A stretch of DNA of 64,000 nucleotides from positions 1-64,000 of the forward strand of contig DVIL01000034.1 in NCBI GenBank assembly GCA_018711305.1, in the 5' to 3' direction. The notes under the pieces were generated by a model, which saw only the letters and a list, made by a program, of their open reading frames with translations, ran no database searches and had not been told where the DNA came from. Below, piece after piece: positions 46,700 through 56,368 of this stretch. Both the position numbers and the translations under genes were made by a program. Within the stretch, counting starts at the first letter, position 1; every line of letters starts with the position of its first letter. Source of the stretch: Candidatus Coprenecus stercorigallinarum (GTDB lineage: Bacteria; Bacteroidota; Bacteroidia; Bacteroidales; UBA932).

Positions 46700-49366
46700 A
46701 TGATCATTCATTTTTCTATAAACTTCCGCACTGTCTGGGGCCAGAACCTTTATGTCACAGGTTCTCTCCCGGAGCTTGGAGGCGGGGACCCGGCACGTGC
46801 GGTGCCGATGAACTACTCACCTGACAATTACTGGAAATGCGATATCAAGATATCCGCTTTAGAAGAAAGGGTCCTGTCTTATAAATACTTCGTGAAGTCA
46901 GAAGACGGCAGTTCCTTTTACGAGGCCGGATCGGAAAGGGTACTGGGACTGAACAGCGCGTCCCGGGAGCTCTTCCTCAACGACGAGTGGCAGGGCAACT
47001 CGGAGGCGGCACCCTTCCTGACCGCCCCTTTCTCGGAGATATTCTACTCCCACGCCCATCAGGAGTCCACCCAGATCCACATACACTCCCGTGAAATAAT
47101 CATCCGCGTCACCGCACCGGCTGTCGAACCGGACTGTGTCATCTGCCTCTGCGGAAGCTCTCCCCTGCTCGGAAACTGGAATCCCGAGGAGGCCATCGAA
47201 ATGACTCCCGTACACGGTTCCCGCTGGGTAGCCCACCTGTCTGCCGCCCAAACCGGCCGCCGTCTGGAATTCAAGTTCATCAAACGCAACCGTTCCAATG
47301 GCATGACTGTCTGGGAGAACAGGTACAACCGTATCCTCGAAGTCCCCGGGGACATCACTCCGCACAGGACATGGTCGGTGGAATATTCCCAGGCCGCATT
47401 CCCGGTCGGAAGGCCCCGCTTCTCCGGCACCGCCGTGCCCGTATTCGCCCTCAGGACAGAGAACAGCTGCGGTATCGGTGACTTCACGGACCTGAAGACG
47501 TTCGGGGACTGGATCCACCTGATCGGGCAGAACGTCATTCAGATTCTGCCCGTCAACGATACCACATCCACCGGGACATGGACAGACTCCTATCCGTACG
47601 GCGGCATCACCGTGATGGCCCTGCATCCCATCTTCATCAATATCACAGCCATCGGCCCCATCAAAAACCCGGGGCAACGGTCCGCATACACCATGGAACG
47701 GCTCGCACTGGAGAAACTCCCCGCAATCGATTACGAGAAAGTCCTGGCCCTGAAAAACAAATACCTCAGAATACAGTTCAACACATACAGGGAAGACACC
47801 TTCGCGGAGCCGAAGTTCCTCTCATTCTACCGCAGCAACAAATCCTGGCTCCTGCCCTACTGCGCATTCTGCGCCCTGAGAGACAGCCACGGCACCGCCG
47901 ATTTCTCCCGATGGGGAGAAGACTCCCGCTGCACGCCGGAACTGCTCGCCCGCATCAATTCGGAAGACAGCCCGCTCTATCCTGAGATATCCTTCCATAT
48001 TTTCACCCAGTACCACCTGCACAGACAGCTGCAGAGTGCTGTGCAATATCTTCATTCTTTAGGAATCGCACTGAAAGGGGATATCCCCATCGGCATCACC
48101 CGCAACAGCGCCGACGCATGGGCCACTCCCGATCTCTTCCACATGGATTCCCAGGCCGGAGCACCGCCCGACGACTTCGCCGCAGACGGACAGAACTGGG
48201 GATTCCCCACCTACGACTGGGACCGTATGGCTGCCGACGGGTACAGCTGGTGGAAAGAACGCTTCCGCCACATGTCGGAATATTTCGATGCATACAGAAT
48301 AGACCACGTCTTAGGTTTCTTCCGGATATGGGAAATACCCCAGGACCAGACAAAGGGGCTGATGGGACATTTCTCGCCTGCCCTGCCGATGAGCTATGAG
48401 GAACTCTGCTCGTACGGGTTCAGCTTCGACTTCGCCCGCCATGCCACGCCCTATATCCGGTACTGGCAGCTGAAGGAGATGTTCGGCGGACGCACCGGCG
48501 AGGTAATGGACAAATACCTGGACAGCAATGAATACGAAGTGTTTACCCTCAAGCCGGAATTCAACACCCAAAGAAAGATAGAAGAATATTTCGGACCGGG
48601 ACAGAACGATGTGAAAGACGGGCTGCAGGCCCTTGTCAGCGAAGTGCTCTTCCTCGAAGACTGCAAACGGCCGGGCCTGTTCCATCCCAGGATATCGGCC
48701 CAGTTCACATACTCCTACCGCGATCTGCCGGAGGATCAGAAAGAAGCCTACAACCGGCTCTACGACCATTTCTTCTACAAGAGACACAACGGTTTCTGGA
48801 GGGACTCCGCCCTGCGCAAGCTGCCTGAGGTGACAGCCGCAACCAACATGCTCACCTGCGCCGAAGACCTCGGCATGATTCCCGACTGTGTCCCGGAAGT
48901 CATCAGAGACCTGAGAATCCTGTCATTGGAGATATTCCGCATGTCCAAGGACCCTAAGGAAGCCTTCGGCAACCCGGCCCGTTACCCCTACATGAGCGTA
49001 TGCACCACAGGTACCCACGATACCAGCACCCTCAGGCAGTGGTGGGAAGAGGACCGCACGGTATCCTCAGCCTTCTGGCACAACGTGCTCCACGAAGGAG
49101 GGGAACCCCCGTATTTCTGCGAGCCCTGGCTCTGCGAACGCATCATACGCATGCACACAGCATCTCCGGCAATGCTGACTATCCTGCCGCTGCAGGACTG
49201 GCTGTCCGTGGACGGACGGGTAAGGGCGCAGGACCCGGCCTCGGAACGTATCAACATACCGTCCATACCCAAGCACTACTGGAGATACCGCATGCACCTG
49301 ACTATCGAACGGCTGACAGCCGACACAGAACTCAACTCAAAACTTAAAGACCTATCAAGACGATGA
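46700..49366 (+). CDS. malQ: 4-alpha-glucanotransferase with N-terminal CBM20-like domains
   Basis: CBM20-like VRGQNLYVTGSLPELG-type repeats (here VWGQNLYVTGSLPELG and VICLCGSSPLLGNWNPEEA), DYEKV, FDAYRIDHVLGFFRIWEIP, AEDLGMIPDCVPEV. Confidence 0.9.
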   Translation: MIIHFSINFRTVWGQNLYVTGSLPELGGGDPARAVPMNYSPDNYWKCDIKISALEERVLSYKYFVKSEDGSSFYEAGSERVLGLNSASRELFLNDEWQGNSEAAPFLTAPFSEIFYSHAHQESTQIHIHSREIIIRVTAPAVEPDCVICLCGSSPLLGNWNPEEAIEMTPVHGSRWVAHLSAAQTGRRLEFKFIKRNRSNGMTVWENRYNRILEVPGDITPHRTWSVEYSQAAFPVGRPRFSGTAVPVFALRTENSCGIGDFTDLKTFGDWIHLIGQNVIQILPVNDTTSTGTWTDSYPYGGITVMALHPIFINITAIGPIKNPGQRSAYTMERLALEKLPAIDYEKVLALKNKYLRIQFNTYREDTFAEPKFLSFYRSNKSWLLPYCAFCALRDSHGTADFSRWGEDSRCTPELLARINSEDSPLYPEISFHIFTQYHLHRQLQSAVQYLHSLGIALKGDIPIGITRNSADAWATPDLFHMDSQAGAPPDDFAADGQNWGFPTYDWDRMAADGYSWWKERFRHMSEYFDAYRIDHVLGFFRIWEIPQDQTKGLMGHFSPALPMSYEELCSYGFSFDFARHATPYIRYWQLKEMFGGRTGEVMDKYLDSNEYEVFTLKPEFNTQRKIEEYFGPGQNDVKDGLQALVSEVLFLEDCKRPGLFHPRISAQFTYSYRDLPEDQKEAYNRLYDHFFYKRHNGFWRDSALRKLPEVTAATNMLTCAEDLGMIPDCVPEVIRDLRILSLEIFRMSKDPKEAFGNPARYPYMSVCTTGTHDTSTLRQWWEEDRTVSSAFWHNVLHEGGEPPYFCEPWLCERIIRMHTASPAMLTILPLQDWLSVDGRVRAQDPASERINIPSIPKHYWRYRMHLTIERLTADTELNSKLKDLSRR

Positions 49367-50628
49367 CCTCCGACAACACAGAAGCGGGTACGCCCCGCCC
49401 CCGCAGGAAACTGCGCTTTGCTCTGCACTGGCAAATACTCACAGGAATCGCTCTCGGAGCAGTATTCGGCATATTCCTGCCCCAGTGGACCGGATACATT
49501 GAATGGATCGGCGACCTGTTTCTGAACGCCCTCAACATGATTGTCATTCCGCTGATCGCATCCTCGATCTTCATCGGAGTGGCAGGCATGGCCGGAGGCA
49601 ATCTCGGACGCGTACTCGGCAAGACACTCACCTACTATCTCTGCACCACTATCACAGCCATTGTCATCGGACTGGCTCTGGTTTCGCTGGTCAAGCCCGG
49701 CGTAGGCCGCGAAGTGGTACTCCACGGAGACGCCAGCGGAATCACCGCACAGGACGTAAACATGGTGGACCAGCTTACGGGGATAATACCATCCAACGTG
49801 TTTTCCGCCATGGCTGACGGCAACATCCTGCCTATCATATTCTTCATGATCGTACTCGGAATTTTCTCGACCAAGCTGGACAAGAAACACTACACCGTTC
49901 TCCTGGACTTCTTCACCGCCGTGTACGAGCTTATCATGAAAGTCACGATGTTCATCATCAAGCTGACCCCCATCGGAATATTCTCCGTAATGGCCTGCAT
50001 GATGGGAGCACAGGCAGGCAACCCGGAATCACTCGTGGACATTGTCAAGGGACTCGGGCTGTTCGTCCTTACCGTATGGGCCGGATGCCTGATTCACGGC
50101 GGTCTGGTTCTGCCGGGAACCGTATGGGGACTTGCAAGGGTCAATCCATACCGCCACATGCGCAAAGTCTCCACCCCGCTTCTGACGGCCTTCACCACTT
50201 GCTCGTCCAGCGCCACTCTGCCGCTTTCCATCCGCTACACCCAGGAGCAGTGCGGAGTATCCGAGCGTCTGGCAGGACTGACACTGTCACTCGGCAGCAC
50301 TGTCAACATGAACGGAACGGCCCTGTTCGAATGCGTCTCGGCCATATTCATCGCCCAGCTTTACGGTATTGAACTTACTCTCGGACAGGAGATAACCATC
50401 GTGCTGACCTCCCTGCTTGCAGCGGTAGGCTCGGCTGGCATACCGATGGCCGGGATAGTGATGATGGCAATAGTATTCAACGCTGTCGGGCTGCCTATGG
50501 AAGGAGTCGGTATAATTCTTGCAGTACAGCAGATCTGCGAGATGCCCCGCACCTGCCTCAACGTTTACGGAGACCTCTGCGGAGCGGTCATTGTAGCCCG
50601 TTCAGAAGGAGAGAAACTCACTATATGA
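49363..50628 (+). CDS. Dicarboxylate/amino acid:cation symporter (DAACS)
   Basis: LNMIVIPLIASSIFIGV, FTTCSSSATLPLSIR, GSTVNMNGTALFE. Confidence 0.9.
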   Translation: MTSDNTEAGTPRPRRKLRFALHWQILTGIALGAVFGIFLPQWTGYIEWIGDLFLNALNMIVIPLIASSIFIGVAGMAGGNLGRVLGKTLTYYLCTTITAIVIGLALVSLVKPGVGREVVLHGDASGITAQDVNMVDQLTGIIPSNVFSAMADGNILPIIFFMIVLGIFSTKLDKKHYTVLLDFFTAVYELIMKVTMFIIKLTPIGIFSVMACMMGAQAGNPESLVDIVKGLGLFVLTVWAGCLIHGGLVLPGTVWGLARVNPYRHMRKVSTPLLTAFTTCSSSATLPLSIRYTQEQCGVSERLAGLTLSLGSTVNMNGTALFECVSAIFIAQLYGIELTLGQEITIVLTSLLAAVGSAGIPMAGIVMMAIVFNAVGLPMEGVGIILAVQQICEMPRTCLNVYGDLCGAVIVARSEGEKLTI

Positions 50629-51659
50629 AACGATTTGCCAAATACCCGTACATAGCGGCAGCAGCATTGGCGGCACTTGCCTCCGGCTGCAGCACTTCCC
50701 CGTCCGCATCCATCGAAGGGGAATATGAACTGAATTCCCAAAGCGTCCAGATCAACGGAGTGATAGTCAACCTCGCTGACTGGCCCGGCAGTTCGGTCAG
50801 CGTCACGTCCATGGACGAAGACCGGGTGCTCGTAAGCATCGACAGCCTTCTGCCCGGCTTCGACACCCTCTCCATAGACGCCAAGGCGGTAAAGGAAGGG
50901 AAAGACAAGTACTCCTTTTCATCCTACGACCCGTACTACCTGAAAGACAGGGAAATTCAGATATCCGGCACTGTAGACAAAGGGGAACTGTCCCTGAGTG
51001 TCACCGACATCTACCAGTCTGAAATCACAGGCAGATGGAAGCCCGCCTTCGACAGTGACGGGCTGGCCGACATGAGCATCGTGTTCTCCAGTCCGGTGCT
51101 GACTGAGATCGACATCAACGGACAGACGATCTCCATGGATGTGGCAGTGACATTGATCAATGTCCTCGCGAAATCCGCCCTCACCGGCTACCTCGGAGAC
51201 CTGCGAAGGATAGAACTGGACAACACCGGTTACGTCAACATATCATGGAACGGAGACATCTCCCCGGAACTGGAACCGGCACTGACAGGTGTCGTCCAGT
51301 ACTGGAGCGAACCGGAAGACTCCTGCTTCCATCTTTATCTGCGCAGGACCATCTGTGACGGACTGGGCCTGCCTGTATCACCTCTCGACTTGACTTTGAG
51401 ATACTTCACAGAAGAAAACGGAGACACCATCGGCATCGGGCTGGACCGGGCGACAGCTCTTCCGCTCTTACTCAGTCTGTCTGAGTCCCTCAACACCCTG
51501 ACCTATGCGGACTACACTGCGGCCGGCGCCCCTCTCGGAGACATCGGGGAAGAATCCTTCGACCGGCTGAAAGCCACAGTCGCCCTGCTGCCGGCTGCCA
51601 TGGCCATGCCTTCCACTGAGTTCCGTATCGAGTTCCACTTGTCAAGAGAAACAATATGA
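50625..51659 (+). CDS. DUF4925-like lipoprotein
   Basis: Lipobox LASGC; SIEGEYELNSQSVQINGVIVNLADWPGSSV. Confidence 0.65.
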   Translation: MKRFAKYPYIAAAALAALASGCSTSPSASIEGEYELNSQSVQINGVIVNLADWPGSSVSVTSMDEDRVLVSIDSLLPGFDTLSIDAKAVKEGKDKYSFSSYDPYYLKDREIQISGTVDKGELSLSVTDIYQSEITGRWKPAFDSDGLADMSIVFSSPVLTEIDINGQTISMDVAVTLINVLAKSALTGYLGDLRRIELDNTGYVNISWNGDISPELEPALTGVVQYWSEPEDSCFHLYLRRTICDGLGLPVSPLDLTLRYFTEENGDTIGIGLDRATALPLLLSLSESLNTLTYADYTAAGAPLGDIGEESFDRLKATVALLPAAMAMPSTEFRIEFHLSRETI

Positions 51660-52771
51660 AAATGAGAAAAACGATTATCCTTGCAGCTTCAGTGCTGCTG
51701 TTCTCCTGCAACACAAAGGAGAATGACATGAGCGTGTATGATGGAGAATATACTGTGGACAACGCTACAGTCATTACAATGAACGGCAATCAGGTATCCA
51801 TCCCGGACTACTCCGGCGCTGCAATAAGGATCGCCGTCACAGCTGGCAACGACTGCGACATTACCCTTATCAACTTGATTACCGGACAAACGGAAGTGGA
51901 TATACCCGGCACCCTATCATCCACTGCTGAAGGGAGCGACGGAACCGTATTCTCGGGCGAGACCGTGAGCGGCGACCGTTCCGTCACTGTCGAAGGAACG
52001 ACATCCGGCACGACCCTGGCCTCAGTAAAGATCACAGAGAAGATCAACGTCCAGGGCATACCGGGAAAATGGACCTTGGGCAGCATCTCCCTGGAGTTTT
52101 CCCATCCTGACATGAACACACTGGATCTGAGCGGTCTGGTTCCCGGAGCATCTGTCCCGGTATCCGATCTGGTCACATCTGTCAATGAACGGCTGAATTC
52201 GCTGATCTCCGCAAATCCTTCGATAAAGGAGAACTACGTGGAGCTGACCGAAGACGGATATGTCAACACCGGAGATGCCGTAAACGGCACGGATTCGCCT
52301 GAGGACATCATATCATACTATATCCGGCAGGGAGACAAGACACTCAACATACATCTGCCCAAGTCAGTGGTAGAGGCCATCTTTCTCAGTCTGCTCGAAG
52401 ACCCCGAGTCCGAAGCCATCATAGAGGCATTCGAATTGGGCAGTCTCATATCCAATCCCCAGAGCATAGTCATCCCATTTGACTACAACATAGAGAACGA
52501 CATTCTCTCCGTTACCGCAGACCAGGAAATCGTGTCTCCGTACCTAAGCTCCCTTTCAGGTGCCATAGACCGTATAAAGGAAGCTATTCTTCTCCTGCCC
52601 GCAGATTATTCCAAGATCATCGCCGAGCTGATAATGCCGGAGTCCGGCCAGCTTATCAACGATACCAACTACACAGTGATAAACAATCTGCTGATCGACA
52701 TCATCGATGCCCTCATAAGCCCCGACGCCACATACTCCGTCACTTTCGGCCTGACAGCCGTAGAGATATAA
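51656..52771 (+). CDS. DUF4925-like lipoprotein (paralog of the upstream gene)
   Basis: Lipobox VLLFSC; same architecture, 4-bp overlap. Confidence 0.6.
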   Translation: MKMRKTIILAASVLLFSCNTKENDMSVYDGEYTVDNATVITMNGNQVSIPDYSGAAIRIAVTAGNDCDITLINLITGQTEVDIPGTLSSTAEGSDGTVFSGETVSGDRSVTVEGTTSGTTLASVKITEKINVQGIPGKWTLGSISLEFSHPDMNTLDLSGLVPGASVPVSDLVTSVNERLNSLISANPSIKENYVELTEDGYVNTGDAVNGTDSPEDIISYYIRQGDKTLNIHLPKSVVEAIFLSLLEDPESEAIIEAFELGSLISNPQSIVIPFDYNIENDILSVTADQEIVSPYLSSLSGAIDRIKEAILLLPADYSKIIAELIMPESGQLINDTNYTVINNLLIDIIDALISPDATYSVTFGLTAVEI

Positions 52772-52775
52772 CGCC

Positions 52776-54179
52776 ATGCCTTCCAAAGCCAAGACAGTAT
52801 GGTACTGCACTTCCTGCGGGAATGAGACCGGCAAGTGGATGGGCCGCTGCCCGGCCTGCGGAGAATGGAATACTATAAAGGAAGGTCCTTCGAGGGACAA
52901 GACATCCCGTTCCCGCGACAGGGTCCTCGTAAATGTATCCGATTCCGAACCTATCCCACTGAAAGACATTTCGGTAGAAGAAGACTGCCGTATCACCGTA
53001 GGATCTCCGGAAGTGGAAAGGGTATTGGGGGGCGGCATCGTCCCCGGGTCGATGATTCTGCTCGCAGGAGAGCCGGGCATAGGCAAGTCCACTCTCGCCC
53101 TGCAGATACCGCTCAGGAGCCGCGGCCTGCACACCCTCTACGTCTCCGGAGAGGAATCCCCCAGGCAGATCAAACTCAGGTCAATGAGGCTGCTGCGCAA
53201 GGAGGAAGGCGACACGGAAGAGGGCTGCACCGTCCTTGGCGAGACGGTCGTCGAGAACATCATCCGCTATGCACGGGAATGCTCACCCGATCTTCTCGTG
53301 GTGGATTCCATCCAGACAGTCTACTCCGAGAACATCGATTCAGCTGCCAGTTCCGTGTCCCAGATACGTGAATGTGCCGCGGAACTGCTGCGCCTGGCAA
53401 AGGAAAGCGGCATACCGGTAATCCTCATAGGCCACATTACGAAAGACGGCTCGATTGCAGGTCCCAAGGTGCTCGAGCACATAGTGGACGTAGTGCTGCA
53501 GTTCGAGGGGGACACAAGGCACTCCCACCGTATTCTGCGCAGCATAAAGAACCGTTTCGGTTCCACTGACGAGATAGCCATATTCGAGATGACCGGCAGC
53601 GGCCTGAGGGAAGTGGAAAACCCTTCCGAAATCCTCACGCCCCTGCACGGAGAAAGCCTGAGCGGAGTGGCTGTAGGCAGCATGGTGGACGGCTCGCGCC
53701 CTTTCCTGATCGAAATACAGGCTCTGGTCTCTACGGCCGCATACGGAATGCCCCAACGCTCTGCCACGGGCTACGATGCAAGAAGGCTCAACATGCTGCT
53801 GGCCGTACTGGAGAAAAGAGCCGGTTTCAAGCTCTCGGCCAAGGATGTTTTCCTGAATGTGGCCGGAGGAATGAGGGTCAGCGACACGGCCTGTGACCTT
53901 GCAGTGGTAGTCGCTGTCCTATCTTCCAACTTCGACCTTCCTGTCAGTCCCGGCATCTGCTTTGCCGCAGAAGTAGGTCTGAGCGGGGAAATCCGCCCGG
54001 TAGGCCGGATAGAGGCCCGCATCTCCGAAGCCGCACGCCTCGGTTACAGACAGATCTACATTTCTTCCTACAATCTGTCCGAGGAACTTCGCCGGAGCAT
54101 TCCACGCACCGGAATACAGATTGTAGAAGTTTCCGACATAGCCGCACTCTGCCGCCGGCTGTTCAGGGCAGAGGAATAA
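52776..54179 (+). CDS. radA: DNA repair protein RadA
   Basis: N-terminal zinc finger (CTSCGNETGKWMGRCPACGEWNT), GEPGIGKST, KNRFGSTDEIAIFEM. Confidence 0.97.
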   Translation: MPSKAKTVWYCTSCGNETGKWMGRCPACGEWNTIKEGPSRDKTSRSRDRVLVNVSDSEPIPLKDISVEEDCRITVGSPEVERVLGGGIVPGSMILLAGEPGIGKSTLALQIPLRSRGLHTLYVSGEESPRQIKLRSMRLLRKEEGDTEEGCTVLGETVVENIIRYARECSPDLLVVDSIQTVYSENIDSAASSVSQIRECAAELLRLAKESGIPVILIGHITKDGSIAGPKVLEHIVDVVLQFEGDTRHSHRILRSIKNRFGSTDEIAIFEMTGSGLREVENPSEILTPLHGESLSGVAVGSMVDGSRPFLIEIQALVSTAAYGMPQRSATGYDARRLNMLLAVLEKRAGFKLSAKDVFLNVAGGMRVSDTACDLAVVVAVLSSNFDLPVSPGICFAAEVGLSGEIRPVGRIEARISEAARLGYRQIYISSYNLSEELRRSIPRTGIQIVEVSDIAALCRRLFRAEE

Positions 54180-54192
54180 AACCAGTTCAGCA

Positions 54193-55887
54193 ATGAAGAG
54201 ACTATCCGTATTACTGTCATTCCTGCTTATCATCAGCACTGCCCCGGGGCTGGCCCGCAACAGCGAAGAAATTCGCAAGGACATAGCCAGTTACGCAGAG
54301 CAGGTGCGTACCCAATGGAAAATCCCGGGCCTGTCACTCTCTGTGGTGCAGGGAGACTCGGTGATATTCTCCGGAGGGTTCGGAGTCAGGGAAAAGGGAA
54401 AATCCGTGGAAAAGGACGGGCAGCAGGTGGCCGTGACTCCGTCCACACTTTTCCACATAGGATCCATGACAAAGGCGTTCACGGCGACAGTCATCGCTTC
54501 CCTTGTGGACGAGGGGCTGCTGCATTGGGAAGATACCGTAAAGGACATTCTGCCGGACTTCGACTGGTACGATGACAGCGTTGAAAACATCATGCAGGTA
54601 AAAGACCTGCTTACACACACCACAGGGCTGGTAGCCCAGGCAGGGACCTATATCCCCAACCTCGGATACAACAGGGATGACGTCTACCGCATGTTCCGGT
54701 ACATCGAGCCGGTCTACCCGTTCCGCACCAAATTTGCATACAACAACATCACATTCATCATCGCAGCCCGCATAATCGAAAAGATCACCGGAAAAACATG
54801 GGAGGACAATATCCGCGAGAGGATTTTCATTCCCCTCGGCATGAGTTCCTCGGTTCCAGGCACTGAAGGCTATCTCAATGCCGGCAGGAACGCCTCGGTA
54901 GCCCATTACTTCGGTTATTCAAGGGGGAAAGGGGGAAGCCGCGGCTCCATCTATGTCACTCCCCTGTACGGAGAAGAGAGGGCCCTGCACTGGGTCGATG
55001 TCATCGGTCCGGCCGGCAGCATAAGCTCGACGGCGGAGGATATGGCCAAATGGGTAAGTCTGCATCTGCACAACGGATTGATCGTCAAGGAAATCACTCC
55101 GGACAGCACATGGCTGTCCTCCTTCCCTGCCGACTCATCTGCCCTGGCCGCATTCTTTCCGGAAACGAGCCTTTCCTACGCAAACGGATTCAGGTTCTAT
55201 CCCTACTGCGATACTGTGCGGCTCATCTCCAGCCGGCAGATGGAATTCCTGCATACAGGGACGGTAAACGTACGGCGGGACTCCACAATGACCAGAGACT
55301 ACGGATACTGCTGGTATGTCGAGCAGAATGAGCGCTACCGGGTCATCTATCATACCGGCACCACCTGGGGATTCACAGGAGTCTGCGGGTTCGTTCCCGA
55401 GCTGGACCTGGGCATAGCCATCCTCTGCAACTCGGAGGTGTCGGAATACGCCCGCCTCGGCCTCATGCGACACATCATCGACCTCTATCTTCCGGGTGAC
55501 ACCCTCAGAGACTGGAGTACAGAGGGGCTGGAACAGTGGTTCGCGGACAGGCAGAAGCCACGGCGCCGTGCAGTCCCCTGCATCATAGAGCGCAGCAGCG
55601 TGACTCCGGATTTCAGCAGACTGACCGGCAGATATACCAAACCGGCACCCTTCGGGGATGCAGAAGTGAGCCTCAAGGACGGAAGACTGTACCTGACCAT
55701 AGGACGGTACGGATGGACCCACAGGCTGGACCACCATAAAGGCAATGAATTCTGGCTCCGTTCAGACGGCCACACATTCCCCGTATTCTTCCACAACTAC
55801 ACTGACGGAGCGGAAGCGCCGGTCGACTTCGAGATAGATTTCAACTACAACGAAAATTTCGGCCCGTGGATAAAGTCTGAAGATTAA
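54193..55887 (+). CDS. Serine hydrolase (beta-lactamase/PBP4-like)
   Basis: HIGSMTKAFTA (SxxK), YNN, HTGTTWGFTG. Confidence 0.9.
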   Translation: MKRLSVLLSFLLIISTAPGLARNSEEIRKDIASYAEQVRTQWKIPGLSLSVVQGDSVIFSGGFGVREKGKSVEKDGQQVAVTPSTLFHIGSMTKAFTATVIASLVDEGLLHWEDTVKDILPDFDWYDDSVENIMQVKDLLTHTTGLVAQAGTYIPNLGYNRDDVYRMFRYIEPVYPFRTKFAYNNITFIIAARIIEKITGKTWEDNIRERIFIPLGMSSSVPGTEGYLNAGRNASVAHYFGYSRGKGGSRGSIYVTPLYGEERALHWVDVIGPAGSISSTAEDMAKWVSLHLHNGLIVKEITPDSTWLSSFPADSSALAAFFPETSLSYANGFRFYPYCDTVRLISSRQMEFLHTGTVNVRRDSTMTRDYGYCWYVEQNERYRVIYHTGTTWGFTGVCGFVPELDLGIAILCNSEVSEYARLGLMRHIIDLYLPGDTLRDWSTEGLEQWFADRQKPRRRAVPCIIERSSVTPDFSRLTGRYTKPAPFGDAEVSLKDGRLYLTIGRYGWTHRLDHHKGNEFWLRSDGHTFPVFFHNYTDGAEAPVDFEIDFNYNENFGPWIKSED

Positions 55888-56366
55888 TCCCTTACGGGCA
55901 CGTCATCCACCCACACCTGACGTTCTATCGCCTGATCGAGCGAAATCATAGTGTCCGTGCCGGCAATGTAGGGGATGTTCTGGATAGTGTGCACCAGTAT
56001 ACTCATAAGATGATCGTGGTCCGTACAGTAAATTTTCAGCAGCAAGGCATGCTTGCCGGTCACGAAATGGCACTCCACTACCTCCGGAATCCTGCGGAGA
56101 TTGTTGATGACTTCGTTGTACTTGCTTGTCTCGGACAGGGATACGCCCACGAAGGCGCACACGTTCAGGCCCAGGGCCTGCGGCTTGACGAGAAGACGGG
56201 AACCGGTGATAATTCCCATATTCTCCATCTTTTTGACTCTCTGATGGATGGCTGCTCCAGACACCCCGCACTCACGGGCTATCTCGAGAAAAGGCATCCT
56301 GGCGTTCTTGACTAAGTAGGACAGTATCTTCTGGTCAATTCTGTCCAATTGGTATTTTGTACTCAT
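55884..56366 (-). CDS. Lrp/AsnC family transcriptional regulator
   Basis: LDRIDQKILSYLVKNARMPFLEIARECGVSGAAIHQRVKKMENMGII. Confidence 0.9.
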   Translation of the reverse strand: MSTKYQLDRIDQKILSYLVKNARMPFLEIARECGVSGAAIHQRVKKMENMGIITGSRLLVKPQALGLNVCAFVGVSLSETSKYNEVINNLRRIPEVVECHFVTGKHALLLKIYCTDHDHLMSILVHTIQNIPYIAGTDTMISLDQAIERQVWVDDVPVRD

Positions 56367-56368
56367 AA

